Shown here: positions 32,998-42,312 of the stretch, piece after piece | Layout of the letters: every line of letters starts with the position of its first letter | Numbering within the stretch: the first letter of the stretch is position 1 | Assembly: GCF_900182985.1 (NCBI RefSeq) | Contig: NZ_FXUY01000001.1 | Location: forward strand, 2,976,001-3,040,000 | Length of the DNA stretch: 64,000 nucleotides | Reading direction: 5' to 3' | Source of the DNA: Pseudomonas helmanticensis | GTDB lineage: Bacteria; Pseudomonadota; Gammaproteobacteria; Pseudomonadales; Pseudomonadaceae | Made by a program: the position numbers and the translations under genes | Notes under the pieces: model-generated | Seen by the model: the letters and a program-made list of their open reading frames with translations, nothing else | Databases searched by the model: none | Told to the model about the DNA's origin: nothing

Positions 32998-35700
32998 ATG
33001 CCGCAGGTGGATCCCGAACTCTTCGACCGCGGCCAGTTCCAGGCTGAACTGGCTCTCAAAGCGAGTCCTATCGCGGCGTTCAAGAAGGCGATCCGCCAGG
33101 CTCGCGAAGTGCTCGACGCGCGTTTTCGCAATGGCCGCGACATCCGTCGGCTGATCGAAGACCGTGCCTGGTTCGTCGACAATATCCTGCAAAAGGCCTG
33201 GGACCAGTTCAACTGGAGCGAAGACGCCGACATCGCGCTGGTCGCGGTCGGCGGTTATGGTCGCGGCGAGCTGCACCCCTATTCCGACATCGACCTGCTG
33301 ATCCTGCTGGACAGCGCCGATCACGAAATTTTTCGCGACTCGATCGAGCGCTTTCTGACGCTGCTGTGGGACATCGGCCTGGAAGTCGGCCAGAGCGTGC
33401 GCTCGGTCGACGAATGCGCCGAAGAAGCCCGCGCCGACCTGACGGTGGTCACCAACCTGATGGAAAGCCGCACCATTTGCGGCCCCGAGCGTCTGCGCCA
33501 GCGCATGCTCGATGTCACCAGCACTGCACACATGTGGCCGGCCAAGGAGTTTTTCCTGGCCAAGCGCGCCGAACAGAAGGCCCGCCATCACAAGTACAAC
33601 GACACCGAATACAACCTGGAACCCAACGTCAAAGGCTCGCCCGGCGGACTGCGGGATATTCAGACGATCCTCTGGGTGGCCCGACGTCAGTACGGCACGC
33701 TTAACCTGCGCGCCCTCGCCGGCGAAGGCTTTTTGGTCGAGAGCGAAAACGCCCTGCTCGCCTCCTCCCAGGAATTCCTCTGGAAAGTGCGTTACGCCCT
33801 GCACATGCTTGCCGGGCGTTCAGAAGATCGCCTGCTGTTCGATCATCAACGCACCATCGCCGGCCTGCTCGGTTTTGAAGGTGACGACGCCAAACAGGCG
33901 GTCGAAAACTTCATGCAGCAGTATTTCCGCGTGGTGATGAGCATTGCCCAGCTCAGCGACCTGATCATCCAGCACTTCGAGGAAGTCATCCTCGCACCAG
34001 AAGACGAAGCGCCGCCGCAACCGATCAATTCGCGCTTCCAGCTGCACGACGGCTACATCGAAGCGCGCAACGACAACGTGTTCCGCCGCACGCCATTTGC
34101 CATGCTGGAAATCTTCGTGCTGATGGCCCAGCAGCCAGATATCAAAGGCGTGCGCGCCGACACCATTCGTCTGCTGCGCGAGCATCGTCACCTGATCGAC
34201 GACAACTTCCGTAACGATATTCGCAACACCAGCCTGTTCATCGAGCTGTTCAAGTGCAAGATCGGCATCCACCGCAACCTGCGCCGAATGAACCGTTACG
34301 GGATTCTCGGGCGTTATCTGCCGGAGTTCGGCTTTATCGTCGGGCAAATGCAGCACGACCTGTTCCACATCTATACGGTCGATGCGCACACGCTGAACCT
34401 GATCAAGCACCTGCGCAAATTGCAGTACACCCAGGTCTCGGAGAAATTCCCGCTGGCCGCCAAGCTGATGGCCAAGCTGCCCAAGCCCGAGCTGATCTAC
34501 ATGGCCGGTCTGTACCACGACATCGGCAAGGGTCGGCACGGCGATCACTCGGAGATCGGCGCGGTCGATGCCGAGGCGTTCTGCCAGCGCCACCAGTTGC
34601 CGGTGTGGGACAGTCGCCTGATTGTCTGGCTGGTGCAAAACCACCTGGTGATGTCGACCACCGCCCAACGCAAGGACTTGTCCGATCCGCAAGTGATTCA
34701 CGATTTCGCCCTGGCGGTCGGCGATGAAACCCGTCTCGACTACCTCTACGTGCTGACCGTGGCCGACATCAACGCGACCAACCCGACGCTGTGGAACTCA
34801 TGGCGCGCCAGCCTGCTGCGCCAGCTCTACACCGAAACCAAACGCGCCTTGCGCCGTGGCCTGGAAAACCCGGTGGATCGCGAAGAGCAGATCCGTCAGA
34901 CCCAGAGCGCGGCACTGGATATTCTGGTGCGTGGCGGTACCGATCCGGACGACGTCGAGCAGTTGTGGGCGCAGTTGGGCGATGACTACTTCCTGCGGCA
35001 CACGGCGGGCGACGTGGCCTGGCACAGCGACGCGATCCTCCAGCAGCCGGTCGATGGCGGTCCGCTGGTGCTGATCAAGGAAACCACCCAACGCGAATTC
35101 GAGGGCGGCACGCAGATCTTCATTTATGCACCGGACCAGCATGACTTCTTCGCCGTGACCGTGGCGGCGATGGATCAGCTCAACCTGAACATTCATGACG
35201 CCCGGGTCATCACCTCGAGCAGCCAGTTCACCCTCGACACCTACATCGTGCTCGACAACGAAGGCGAATCCATCGGCGACAACCCGGCGCGGGTCAAACA
35301 GATCCGCGACGGTTTGACCGAAGCGCTGCGCAATCCGGACGACTACCCGACGATCATCCAGCGTCGGGTGCCACGCCAGCTCAAGCATTTCGCGTTTGCG
35401 CCGCAGGTGACCATCCACAACGACGCGCAGCGTCCGGTGACCGTGCTGGAACTGACCGCGCCGGACCGGCCGGGCCTGTTGGCACGGATTGGCGGGATTT
35501 TTCTCGAGTTCGACCTGTCGCTGCAAAACGCCAAGATTGCGACCCTGGGCGAGCGCGTGGAAGACGTGTTCTTCATCACCGACGCGCACAACCAGCCGCT
35601 GTCCGACCCGCTGCTGTGCAGCCGTTTGCAGGATGCGATTGTTGAGCAGTTGAGCGTCAATCAGGAACCGGATATCAAGCTTTCGCGTATCAGTATTTGA
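32998..35700 (+). CDS. glnD: Bifunctional PII uridylyltransferase/uridylyl-removing enzyme
   Basis: The 900-residue nitrogen sensor that uridylylates PII when glutamine is low and deuridylylates it when glutamine is high. The nucleotidyltransferase motif [20 protein letters not shown] is at about 81-101. The HD phosphohydrolase motif [18 protein letters not shown] starts at 501 (H506, D507). Two ACT glutamine-sensing domains are near 716 ([15 protein letters not shown]) and 816 ([18 protein letters not shown]). All four modules are in the usual order and length. An AGGA ribosome site precedes the ATG. Confidence 0.98.
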   Translation: MPQVDPELFDRGQFQAELALKASPIAAFKKAIRQAREVLDARFRNGRDIRRLIEDRAWFVDNILQKAWDQFNWSEDADIALVAVGGYGRGELHPYSDIDLLILLDSADHEIFRDSIERFLTLLWDIGLEVGQSVRSVDECAEEARADLTVVTNLMESRTICGPERLRQRMLDVTSTAHMWPAKEFFLAKRAEQKARHHKYNDTEYNLEPNVKGSPGGLRDIQTILWVARRQYGTLNLRALAGEGFLVESENALLASSQEFLWKVRYALHMLAGRSEDRLLFDHQRTIAGLLGFEGDDAKQAVENFMQQYFRVVMSIAQLSDLIIQHFEEVILAPEDEAPPQPINSRFQLHDGYIEARNDNVFRRTPFAMLEIFVLMAQQPDIKGVRADTIRLLREHRHLIDDNFRNDIRNTSLFIELFKCKIGIHRNLRRMNRYGILGRYLPEFGFIVGQMQHDLFHIYTVDAHTLNLIKHLRKLQYTQVSEKFPLAAKLMAKLPKPELIYMAGLYHDIGKGRHGDHSEIGAVDAEAFCQRHQLPVWDSRLIVWLVQNHLVMSTTAQRKDLSDPQVIHDFALAVGDETRLDYLYVLTVADINATNPTLWNSWRASLLRQLYTETKRALRRGLENPVDREEQIRQTQSAALDILVRGGTDPDDVEQLWAQLGDDYFLRHTAGDVAWHSDAILQQPVDGGPLVLIKETTQREFEGGTQIFIYAPDQHDFFAVTVAAMDQLNLNIHDARVITSSSQFTLDTYIVLDNEGESIGDNPARVKQIRDGLTEALRNPDDYPTIIQRRVPRQLKHFAFAPQVTIHNDAQRPVTVLELTAPDRPGLLARIGGIFLEFDLSLQNAKIATLGERVEDVFFITDAHNQPLSDPLLCSRLQDAIVEQLSVNQEPDIKLSRISI

Positions 35701-35760
35701 ATCAATGAATTTCCCCTGTTGGAACCGGCAAGCTCCACTGCAAGCCTGGCAATGACCCCA

Positions 35761-35850
35761 TGTGGGAGCGAGCCTGCTCGCGATAGCGGTGCTTCAGCAC
35801 ACATAAATGCTGAATCTGCCGCCCTCATCGCGAGCAGGCTCGCTCCCACA
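35761..35850. repeat. REP inverted pair (GAGCCTGCTCGC type) between glnD and dapC
   Basis: Arms 35761-35784 (TGTGGGAGCGAGCCTGCTCG plus CGAT) and 35827-35850 are exact complements with a 42-base spacer. This is the most common P. fluorescens-group REP type. Others are at 42200, 50301 and 60529. Confidence 0.94.
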
Positions 35851-35909
35851 GGTTTCTCATCCAGCCTGAAAGTTGGAGCATGGCCACTCCCACATTGAAC
35901 GAGGCCCCA

Positions 35910-37106
35910 ATGAACAACGCTCTGAACCAGCTCCAGCCTTACCCGTTCGAAAAGCTCCGCGCCCTGCTCGGCACCGTGACGCCGAACCCGGACAAACGTC
36001 CGATCGCCCTGTCGATCGGCGAGCCGAAACATCGCTCGCCAAGCTTTGTCGCCGAAGCGCTGGCGAACAATCTGGATCAGATGGCGGTTTATCCGACCAC
36101 GTTGGGCATCCCGGCCCTGCGCGAAGCCATCGCTGGCTGGTGCGAGCGGCGTTTTGGCGTGCCGAGCGGCTGGATCGATCCGGCGCGCAATGTGCTGCCG
36201 GTCAACGGCACCCGCGAAGCGTTGTTCGCCTTCACCCAGACCGTGATCAACCGTGGCGATGATGCGCTGGTCGTCAGCCCGAACCCGTTCTATCAGATCT
36301 ACGAAGGCGCCGCGTTCCTCGCCGGGGCCAAGCCGCACTATCTGCCGTGCCTCGACGAGAACGGCTTCAACCCGGATTTCGATGCCGTTTCTCCCGACAT
36401 CTGGAAGCGCTGCCAGATCCTCTTCCTGTGCTCGCCAGGCAACCCGACCGGCGCGCTGATTCCGGTCGATGTGCTGAAAAAACTCATCGCCCTGGCTGAC
36501 GAATACGACTTCGTGATCGCCGCCGACGAGTGCTACAGCGAGCTGTATTTCGAAGAACAGACCCCGCCGCCGGGCCTGCTGACGGCCTGCGTTGAATTGG
36601 GTCGCAAGGATTTCAAGCGCTGCGTGGTGTTCCACAGTTTGTCCAAGCGCTCCAACCTGCCGGGCCTGCGTTCCGGTTTCGTCGCCGGCGACGCCGATAT
36701 CCTCAAGGGTTTCCTGCTCTATCGCACCTACCACGGCTGCGCGATGCCGGTCCAAACCCAACTGGCCTCCGTCGCCGCCTGGAACGACGAAGAACACGTG
36801 CGCGCCAACCGTGCGCTGTACCGCGAGAAGTTCGACGCGGTACTGGCAATCCTCAGCCCGGTGATGGACGTTCAGCGTCCTGATGGCAGTTTCTACCTGT
36901 GGCCGAATGTGCAGGGTGACGATACTGCGTTCTGCCGGGACCTGTTCGAACAGGAACACGTGACCGTAGTCCCGGGTTCTTACCTGTCCCGCGATGTCGA
37001 CGGAGTCAACCCGGGTGCAGGTCGCGTGCGGATGGCACTGGTTGCGCCGCTGGCAGAATGTGTCGAGGCTGCGGAACGTATCCGCGACTTCATCAAGCGC
37101 CGCTAA
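35910..37106 (+). CDS. dapC: Succinyldiaminopimelate transaminase
   Basis: A 398-residue class I aminotransferase of the succinylase branch of lysine/DAP synthesis, converting N-succinyl-2-amino-6-ketopimelate to N-succinyl-LL-DAP. I start at the ATG at 35910 (MNNALNQLQPYPFEKLRALL) because GAGG lies at correct spacing; the earlier ATG at 35880 has its GGAG only a few bases away. The PLP lysine is K246 in HSLSKRSNLPGLRSGF; SPGNPTGALIP and DECYSELYFE are also present. dapD and dapE in the same window complete the branch. Confidence 0.95.
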   Translation: MNNALNQLQPYPFEKLRALLGTVTPNPDKRPIALSIGEPKHRSPSFVAEALANNLDQMAVYPTTLGIPALREAIAGWCERRFGVPSGWIDPARNVLPVNGTREALFAFTQTVINRGDDALVVSPNPFYQIYEGAAFLAGAKPHYLPCLDENGFNPDFDAVSPDIWKRCQILFLCSPGNPTGALIPVDVLKKLIALADEYDFVIAADECYSELYFEEQTPPPGLLTACVELGRKDFKRCVVFHSLSKRSNLPGLRSGFVAGDADILKGFLLYRTYHGCAMPVQTQLASVAAWNDEEHVRANRALYREKFDAVLAILSPVMDVQRPDGSFYLWPNVQGDDTAFCRDLFEQEHVTVVPGSYLSRDVDGVNPGAGRVRMALVAPLAECVEAAERIRDFIKRR

Positions 37107-37120
37107 CTAACGTTTATATA

Positions 37121-37149
37121 TTCCCGCACGATGCAATGTCGTGCGGGAA
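37121..37149 (+). terminator. Hairpin after dapC
   Basis: TTCCCGCACGA and TCGTGCGGGAA form a perfect 11-bp stem with a 7-base loop, 14 bases past the dapC stop. No U-run follows on the plus strand, so it may end transcription weakly or protect the 3' end. The rest of the 196-base gap is AT- and C-rich with homopolymer runs and no gene. Confidence 0.55.
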
Positions 37150-37302
37150 CAAACACCACGCAACATATCAACTCCCCGCATCGTCTTCCTATCTTCAGCC
37201 CCGACACTTACTCTGTCCGTCAGGCCGAACCCGGTTATTTAAAAAAACAAATTCCACGCCCCCCCAAAAAAACAACAAAGCGTCTATTACGGAAAGTTAT
37301 TC

Positions 37303-38037
37303 ATGGATGATATTAAAGATTGTTTTGTTAAAGCGCCCAAAGACATTAACGCGTCTTACCAAACGGCCATTGAGGAGAATCCCGCCAATCGCGGTGCGCC
37401 CAGCGGTCGGCAGAAAAGAGCCGTGTTCAAGCATCGCAAACTCTGGACACCCGGCCGAACCCTGCGCATTCGCGTGCTGGCCGGTGACGCGGCCTACAAG
37501 CAAGCCATTCGCGCGGCCGCAGAGACATGGACTGCTTTTATCAATCTCAACTTCGACTTTGTCGATGACGGTGATGCCGAGATTCGTATATCCGATGACG
37601 GCGGAGCCTACTGGTCGCTGATCGGCACTGACGCATTAACCATTGATGATCAAAGCGAAGCCACTATGAATCTTTCGCCTGATCACAACTTGTCGCTCAA
37701 GTTCTTCATGGCCAATGCCATACATGAGTTCGGTCATGTACTGGGTGCCGAACATGAACATCTGCATCCACAGATGACCATTCCCTGGGACAAGCAAGCC
37801 GTCTACGAGCACTTTGGCGCAGAAGATGATCTGGCCCGCAGCAGCATCGACGAGCGTTATTTCAATCTTCTCGATGCCAGTGAAGTCGACAACTCGGCTT
37901 ACGACCCAAAGTCCATCATGCACTACGCCATCCGCCAGAGCTGGACTCAGGGTGACTTCCAGATTCACCTGAATCTGCAGCTCAGCGACAAAGACAAGGC
38001 TTTCATATCCGCAGCTTATCCACAGCCCGATGCCTGA
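37303..38037 (+). CDS. Astacin-like zinc metalloprotease, first of a tandem pair
   Basis: A 244-residue predicted metzincin. The zinc motif HEFGHVLGAEH gives H141, H145 and H151 with catalytic E142. The Met-turn SIMHY at 204-208 has M206 and Y208, the astacin arrangement in which Tyr is a fifth ligand. A conserved SYQTAIEENPAN segment lies at 18-29 in both copies. There is no signal peptide, no membrane segment and no RTX repeats. A ribosome site (GGAAAG) precedes the ATG. It is followed 61 bases later by a paralogue of the same design. Family membership is clear from the motifs; the substrate, activation and export are unknown. The pair interrupts the dapC-dapD neighbourhood. Confidence 0.85.
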   Translation: MDDIKDCFVKAPKDINASYQTAIEENPANRGAPSGRQKRAVFKHRKLWTPGRTLRIRVLAGDAAYKQAIRAAAETWTAFINLNFDFVDDGDAEIRISDDGGAYWSLIGTDALTIDDQSEATMNLSPDHNLSLKFFMANAIHEFGHVLGAEHEHLHPQMTIPWDKQAVYEHFGAEDDLARSSIDERYFNLLDASEVDNSAYDPKSIMHYAIRQSWTQGDFQIHLNLQLSDKDKAFISAAYPQPDA

Positions 38038-38098
38038 CAGGACGTCAGGTTTCATCAAAACCACTCACTTCATGCATCACTTAAAAAGGATTTCAAGA

Positions 38099-38809
38099 AT
38101 GCCAGACTGCAAAATCTGTACGACACTGCCGCCGAAAAGCCAAAGTCCTTCCTATCAGGCCGCGCTTGCCGAAAACCCTGCCAACGTCAGCAGACAGGGC
38201 ATTTCCTTACTGGGCGTGGCCCTTGATGGAAAGGTATGGAAAGCGTTCAGGACGCTTAGCGTCACGTTTCTCGATAACCTGACGAACGACGAGCAAAGGC
38301 AGTATCGGGAAGTCATTCGGGAATGGGGCAACCATATCAATCTGGATATCGCGTTCACGAGCGAGCGCGATGCCGACATTCGCATCAAGACCAAAACCAG
38401 TGACAACAGCTCTGCCGTTGGCACAGACGCACTCACCGTCGATGTGCAGAATCCAACGATGTACATTGCCGAAAAGCCAGGCAGCAGCAGATTCAGAACG
38501 GTATTACTGCACGAGTTCGGCCACGCCTTGGGCTTCGAACACGAGCATTTGCACCCGTACGCCAACATCCCTTGGAACAAGCAAAAGGTTTACGACCACT
38601 TCACGCGACTCGGTATGAGCAGAGCCGCTATTGACGAAAACTTCTTCACCAAGATCAATCAAAAGATGTCTGTGACCGCTTATGATCAAAAGTCGATCAT
38701 GCACTACCCGATAGAAAAAACCTTCACCGACGGAGTATTTGAGGTCACTGAAAACACCGAACTAAGTAGATTGGATATACACATGGCGCGAACCGTTTAT
38801 CCCCGATAA
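38099..38809 (+). CDS. Astacin-like zinc metalloprotease, second of a tandem pair
   Basis: A 236-residue paralogue of the preceding gene. I start at 38099 (MPDCKICTTLPPKSQSPSYQ), preceded by AAAAGGA at good spacing. HEFGHALGFEH gives H138, H142 and H148 with E139; the Met-turn SIMHY is at 199-203 (M201, Y203). SYQAALAENPAN at 18-29 and GTDALTVD at 108-115 align with the first copy without large gaps, but most other positions differ, so the duplication is old. No signal peptide. Two Cys (C4, C7) near the N-terminus are not in the same place as in the first copy. Function is unknown beyond predicted proteolysis. Confidence 0.85.
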   Translation: MPDCKICTTLPPKSQSPSYQAALAENPANVSRQGISLLGVALDGKVWKAFRTLSVTFLDNLTNDEQRQYREVIREWGNHINLDIAFTSERDADIRIKTKTSDNSSAVGTDALTVDVQNPTMYIAEKPGSSRFRTVLLHEFGHALGFEHEHLHPYANIPWNKQKVYDHFTRLGMSRAAIDENFFTKINQKMSVTAYDQKSIMHYPIEKTFTDGVFEVTENTELSRLDIHMARTVYPR

Positions 38810-38840
38810 AACCAGCAATCCGATCAACACCCATGCGGGA

Positions 38841-40472
38841 CTACTTCAACACCCCCAGATTGGCCTCACTCAAATCAAGCTCACCTAATACCTCGCGCAA
38901 TACGTCATCACCGATCTGGTGATGACGGCTGAGGCTGTAGAGTTCCAGACGTTGCGCGCGAAGTGCCTTGAGGCGTAAACGACGCTCGAGCAGATCCATC
39001 TGAAACGCCAGGGCCTGTGCTTCGGCCGAGTCGTTGAAGACATCGAGCTGATGGCGGTACTCGGACATGATCCGCGCCTTGAGTTCTGCCGCGAGAGCGG
39101 CCTGCGCTGCATCCTGCGGGCCGACCTCCTCGGTTTCCAGCGCATGAATCGCTGCCTCGGCGGTCTTGCGCCAGGCGTCGCGCACTTCCTGGCGACGTTT
39201 GTCGTCCGGGCTTTTTTCGATGCCGCGCAACAACAGAGGCAGAGCGATACACGCCGAAATCAACGACAGCAGAATCACCCCGGCAGCGATAAAGATCAGC
39301 AGATCACGCTCGGGAAACGCCTCCGCGCCCATCAACATCGGCACCGACATCACACCCGCCAGCGTCACCGCACCGCGTACGCCACCCACCGTCAGCAGCC
39401 AGCAGGAGCGCGCCGTCGGCACCTGAGTCAACTCGTTCTTGCCACGCAAACGCCGCAGCAACACCGACAAGCGCCAGATGCTCTGCACCCAGATAAACCG
39501 CAGCAGCACCAAGGCGAGAAAGATCGCCACCACGTCGAGACAGCGATAGAACAGGGTCGGCCATAACGTCGGTTCGTGGCTGACCACCGCTTTGATGATG
39601 TCCGGCAACTGCAGACCGAGCAGCAGGAAGATCAACCCGTTGAAGGCAAACTCCAGCAGCGACCAGACGCTGCGATTAAGCAAGCGGGTGCTGGTTTGCC
39701 GAGGCAGCAGATCGAGCCAGCTCTGCATCATGCCCGCCGCCACTGCCGAGAGAATGCCCGAGACCCCGAGGCGTTCAGCCAATACATAAGCAGCGAACGG
39801 CAGCAGCAACATGAACACCACGTGCGTGGCGGGATCGTCCCAGCCTCGCGCGATCATCCAGGCGCGCAGGCGCCCGACCAGCCAGCTCAAGGCCACGCCG
39901 ACGGCCAGCCCACCGAGGGCCACCACGACAAAGGTCAGGCTGGCGTTGGTCAGCGAGAACACGCCGGTGATCGCCGCGGCCAGTGCGAACTTGAAGGTCA
40001 CCAGACCCGAGGCGTCGTTCATCAACGCTTCGCCCTGCAAGATATGCATCAGCGGCGTCGGCAAGCGGTTCTGCGAAATCGCCGAGACCGCAACCGCGTC
40101 GGTTGGCGACAGCACAGCGGCCAGGGCGAAGGCTACCGGCAACGGAATCGCCGGCAACAACCAGTGAATGAAGTAGCCGGCGCCGACTACGGTGAACAGC
40201 ACCAGACCAACCGCCAAGGTCAGGATCGGCCCGCGCAAATGCCAGAATTCACGTTTGGGCATGCGCCAGCCATCGGAAAACAGCAGCGGCGGCAGGAACA
40301 GAAAGAGGAACAATTCAGGATCGAGCGCCACGTGCAGACCGAGGGTCGGCCAGGCGAGCAAGGCGCCGGCGGCGATTTGCACCAGCGGCAGAGGCAGCGG
40401 GATGACCCGTCCGACCAGACGCGAAACGCTGACCAGCATCAGCAGGATCAGGACGGTGTAAGCAGTTTGCAT
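38841..40472 (-). CDS. Na+/H+ antiporter, CPA1/NhaP type
   Basis: A 543-residue cation-proton antiporter with about 12 membrane segments up to roughly residue 405, then a cytoplasmic tail of about 140 residues rich in charged helices. Conserved CPA1 residues are visible: LSPTDAVAVSAI with D125, GEALMNDASG with E148, N152 and D153, and GGVRGAVTLAGVMS. It probably exports Na+ (or K+) in exchange for H+. It is convergent with the metalloprotease pair, 31 bases apart. A sodium/hydrogen antiporter at this place next to dapC is, as I recall, also found in P. aeruginosa. Ion specificity cannot be read from the sequence. Confidence 0.92.
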   Translation of the reverse strand: MQTAYTVLILLMLVSVSRLVGRVIPLPLPLVQIAAGALLAWPTLGLHVALDPELFLFLFLPPLLFSDGWRMPKREFWHLRGPILTLAVGLVLFTVVGAGYFIHWLLPAIPLPVAFALAAVLSPTDAVAVSAISQNRLPTPLMHILQGEALMNDASGLVTFKFALAAAITGVFSLTNASLTFVVVALGGLAVGVALSWLVGRLRAWMIARGWDDPATHVVFMLLLPFAAYVLAERLGVSGILSAVAAGMMQSWLDLLPRQTSTRLLNRSVWSLLEFAFNGLIFLLLGLQLPDIIKAVVSHEPTLWPTLFYRCLDVVAIFLALVLLRFIWVQSIWRLSVLLRRLRGKNELTQVPTARSCWLLTVGGVRGAVTLAGVMSVPMLMGAEAFPERDLLIFIAAGVILLSLISACIALPLLLRGIEKSPDDKRRQEVRDAWRKTAEAAIHALETEEVGPQDAAQAALAAELKARIMSEYRHQLDVFNDSAEAQALAFQMDLLERRLRLKALRAQRLELYSLSRHHQIGDDVLREVLGELDLSEANLGVLK

Positions 40473-40588
40473 AAAGCGGAAATCTCAGACAATCGACAGC
40501 GTTGAACTGCCATATTAGCCGCTTAGCATGCATCTGACCGTTGCACCTATGTCGCAGCTGTCCCAACCGATCCCCGCACAACAATGCG

Positions 40589-40675
40589 CAGGAGCTGCGG
40601 CACGCTGCGATCTTTTGATCTTTAAAGACACAATCAAAAGATCGCAGCCTCGTTTCACTCGACAGCTCCTACAGG
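40589..40675. repeat. Degenerate REP inverted pair upstream of the ArsC-like gene
   Basis: CAGGAGCTGCGGCACGCTGC plus GATCTTTTGAT at the left and ATCAAAAGATCGCAGCC plus an interrupted CGACAGCTCCTACAGGG at the right. The inner 17 bases pair perfectly; the outer part has an insertion (TCGTTTCACT). A decayed member of the family at 5595. Confidence 0.82.
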
Positions 40676-40751
40676 GTTTTGCGTATTCGCCGAAGGGTCA
40701 TGGCATAATCCGTCACCATTTTTCTCCAGCACCTGTGAAGGGGGCGATTCC

Positions 40752-41114
40752 TTGACCGTTTCAAGTAAAACGTTGCACCTTTTCGGCATCAAAGCCTGCG
40801 ACACCATGAAAAAGGCGCGCACCTGGCTCGATGAACACGCTGTCAGCTACGACTTTCACGATTACAAAAGCGCCGGCATCGACCGTGAGCACCTGACCCA
40901 ATGGTGTGACGAGCACGGCTGGCAAACGGTGTTGAACCGTGCAGGCACGACCTTTCGCAAACTCGACGACGAACGTAAAGCCGATCTCGACCAGTCGAAA
41001 GCCATCGAACTGATGCTCGCTCAACCCTCGATGATCAAGCGCCCGGTGCTCGATCTCGGTGACCGAACCCTGATTGGCTTCAAGCCAGATATCTACGCGG
41101 CCGCTCTGAAGTAA
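40752..41114 (+). CDS. ArsC/Spx-family protein (YffB type)
   Basis: A 120-residue thioredoxin-fold protein of the ArsC family. LFGIKACDTMKKARTWL has C16 in the position of the ArsC cysteine, and IKRPVLDLGDRTLIGF is the usual C-terminal motif. It belongs to the YffB branch, which lacks established arsenate reductase activity. The likely start is TTG at 40752, with AGGGGG about ten bases upstream; no ATG precedes the conserved region. It lies 33 bases before dapD, which is a conserved position in Pseudomonas. Confidence 0.88.
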   Translation: MTVSSKTLHLFGIKACDTMKKARTWLDEHAVSYDFHDYKSAGIDREHLTQWCDEHGWQTVLNRAGTTFRKLDDERKADLDQSKAIELMLAQPSMIKRPVLDLGDRTLIGFKPDIYAAALK

Positions 41115-41147
41115 GCAGCCCGTCACTCTTTGTAGAGGTGTATTTAC

Positions 41148-42182
41148 ATGTCCAATTCCCTGTTCAGCATCGCCTTTGGTGTCGGCACTCAGAATCGTCA
41201 AGGCGCATGGCTGGAAGTGTTCTACGCACAGCCACTGCTCAACCCTTCGGCCGAACTGGTCGCCGCGGTTGCGCCGATCCTCGGTTACACCGAAGGCAAC
41301 CAGGCCATCACCTTCACCACCGCTCAGGCTGCACAACTGGCTGAAGCCGTGAAAGGCATCGACGCCGTGCAAGGCAAGCTGCTGACCCGTCTGGCCGAAA
41401 GCCACAAGCCGCTGGTCGCCACCCTGCTGGCTGAAGACGCACAGCTGACTTCGACCCCTGAGGCCTACCTCAAGCTGCACCTGCTGTCGCACCGTCTGGT
41501 CAAGCCGCACGGCGTGAGCCTGGCCGGGATCTTCCCGTTGCTGCCGAACGTGGCCTGGACCAGCCAGGGCGCCATCGACCTGAGCGAACTGGCGGAAATG
41601 CAACTGGAAGCCCGTCTGCGCGGCGATCTGCTGGAAGTGTTTTCGGTCGACAAATTCCCGAAAATGACCGACTACGTGGTTCCGGCCGGCGTGCGTATCG
41701 CTGACGCCGCGCGTCTGCGTCTGGGCGCTTACGTCGGTGAAGGCACCACCGTGATGCACGAAGGTTTCATCAACTTCAACGCCGGCACCGAAGGCCCGGG
41801 CATGATCGAAGGCCGCGTTTCCGCTGGCGTCTTCATCGGCAAGGGTTCCGATCTGGGCGGCGGTTGCTCGACCATGGGCACCCTGTCGGGCGGCGGCAAC
41901 ATCGTGATCAAGGTTGGCGAAGGCTGCCTGATCGGCGCCAACGCCGGTATCGGTATTCCGTTGGGCGACCGCAACACCGTGGAGTCGGGCCTGTACGTGA
42001 CCGCCGGCACAAAGGTCGCGCTGCTGGACGAGCACAACAACCTGGTTAAAGTTGTGAAGGCGCGCGAGCTGGCCGGTCAGACTGACCTGCTGTTCCGTCG
42101 CAATTCGGAAACCGGTGCTGTGGAATGCAAAACCCACAAATCGGCGATCGAACTGAACGAAGCGCTGCACGCTCACAACTAA
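41148..42182 (+). CDS. dapD: 2,3,4,5-tetrahydropyridine-2,6-dicarboxylate N-succinyltransferase
   Basis: A 344-residue DapD of the long (type 2) form, which succinylates tetrahydrodipicolinate at the start of the succinylase branch. The N-terminal half is alpha/beta. The C-terminal half is a left-handed beta-helix, recognisable by GVRIADAARLRLGAYVGEG, EGRVSAGVFIGKGSDLGGG and CSTMGTLSGGGNIVIKVGEG. dapC and dapE in the window provide the next two steps. A REP pair follows. Confidence 0.97.
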   Translation: MSNSLFSIAFGVGTQNRQGAWLEVFYAQPLLNPSAELVAAVAPILGYTEGNQAITFTTAQAAQLAEAVKGIDAVQGKLLTRLAESHKPLVATLLAEDAQLTSTPEAYLKLHLLSHRLVKPHGVSLAGIFPLLPNVAWTSQGAIDLSELAEMQLEARLRGDLLEVFSVDKFPKMTDYVVPAGVRIADAARLRLGAYVGEGTTVMHEGFINFNAGTEGPGMIEGRVSAGVFIGKGSDLGGGCSTMGTLSGGGNIVIKVGEGCLIGANAGIGIPLGDRNTVESGLYVTAGTKVALLDEHNNLVKVVKARELAGQTDLLFRRNSETGAVECKTHKSAIELNEALHAHN

Positions 42183-42199
42183 GCAGCACATCGACCTCC

Positions 42200-42271
42200 T
42201 GTGGGAGCGAGCCTGCTCGCGAAGCTTTTGGCGTATTCAAGAACGCCTTCGCGAGCAGGCTCGCTCCCACA
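42200..42271. repeat. REP inverted pair between dapD and csdA
   Basis: Arms 42200-42224 and 42247-42271 are exact complements (TGTGGGAGCGAGCCTGCTCG plus CGAAG) with a 22-base loop. It probably also ends dapD transcription. Confidence 0.94.
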
Positions 42272-42312
42272 GTGTCTTGTGTACACCCGCCCAAGTTCAC
42301 AGGGCTGAACAG

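Noticed and set aside
37303..38809. Serralysin-type proteases exported by a type I system
   Set aside because: No glycine-rich RTX repeats, no C-terminal type I signal and no ABC exporter genes nearby; the Met-turn SIMHY fits astacins better.
40752..41114. Arsenate reductase of an ars resistance operon
   Set aside because: No arsR, arsB or arsH nearby; the sequence matches the YffB branch and the context is the dap cluster.
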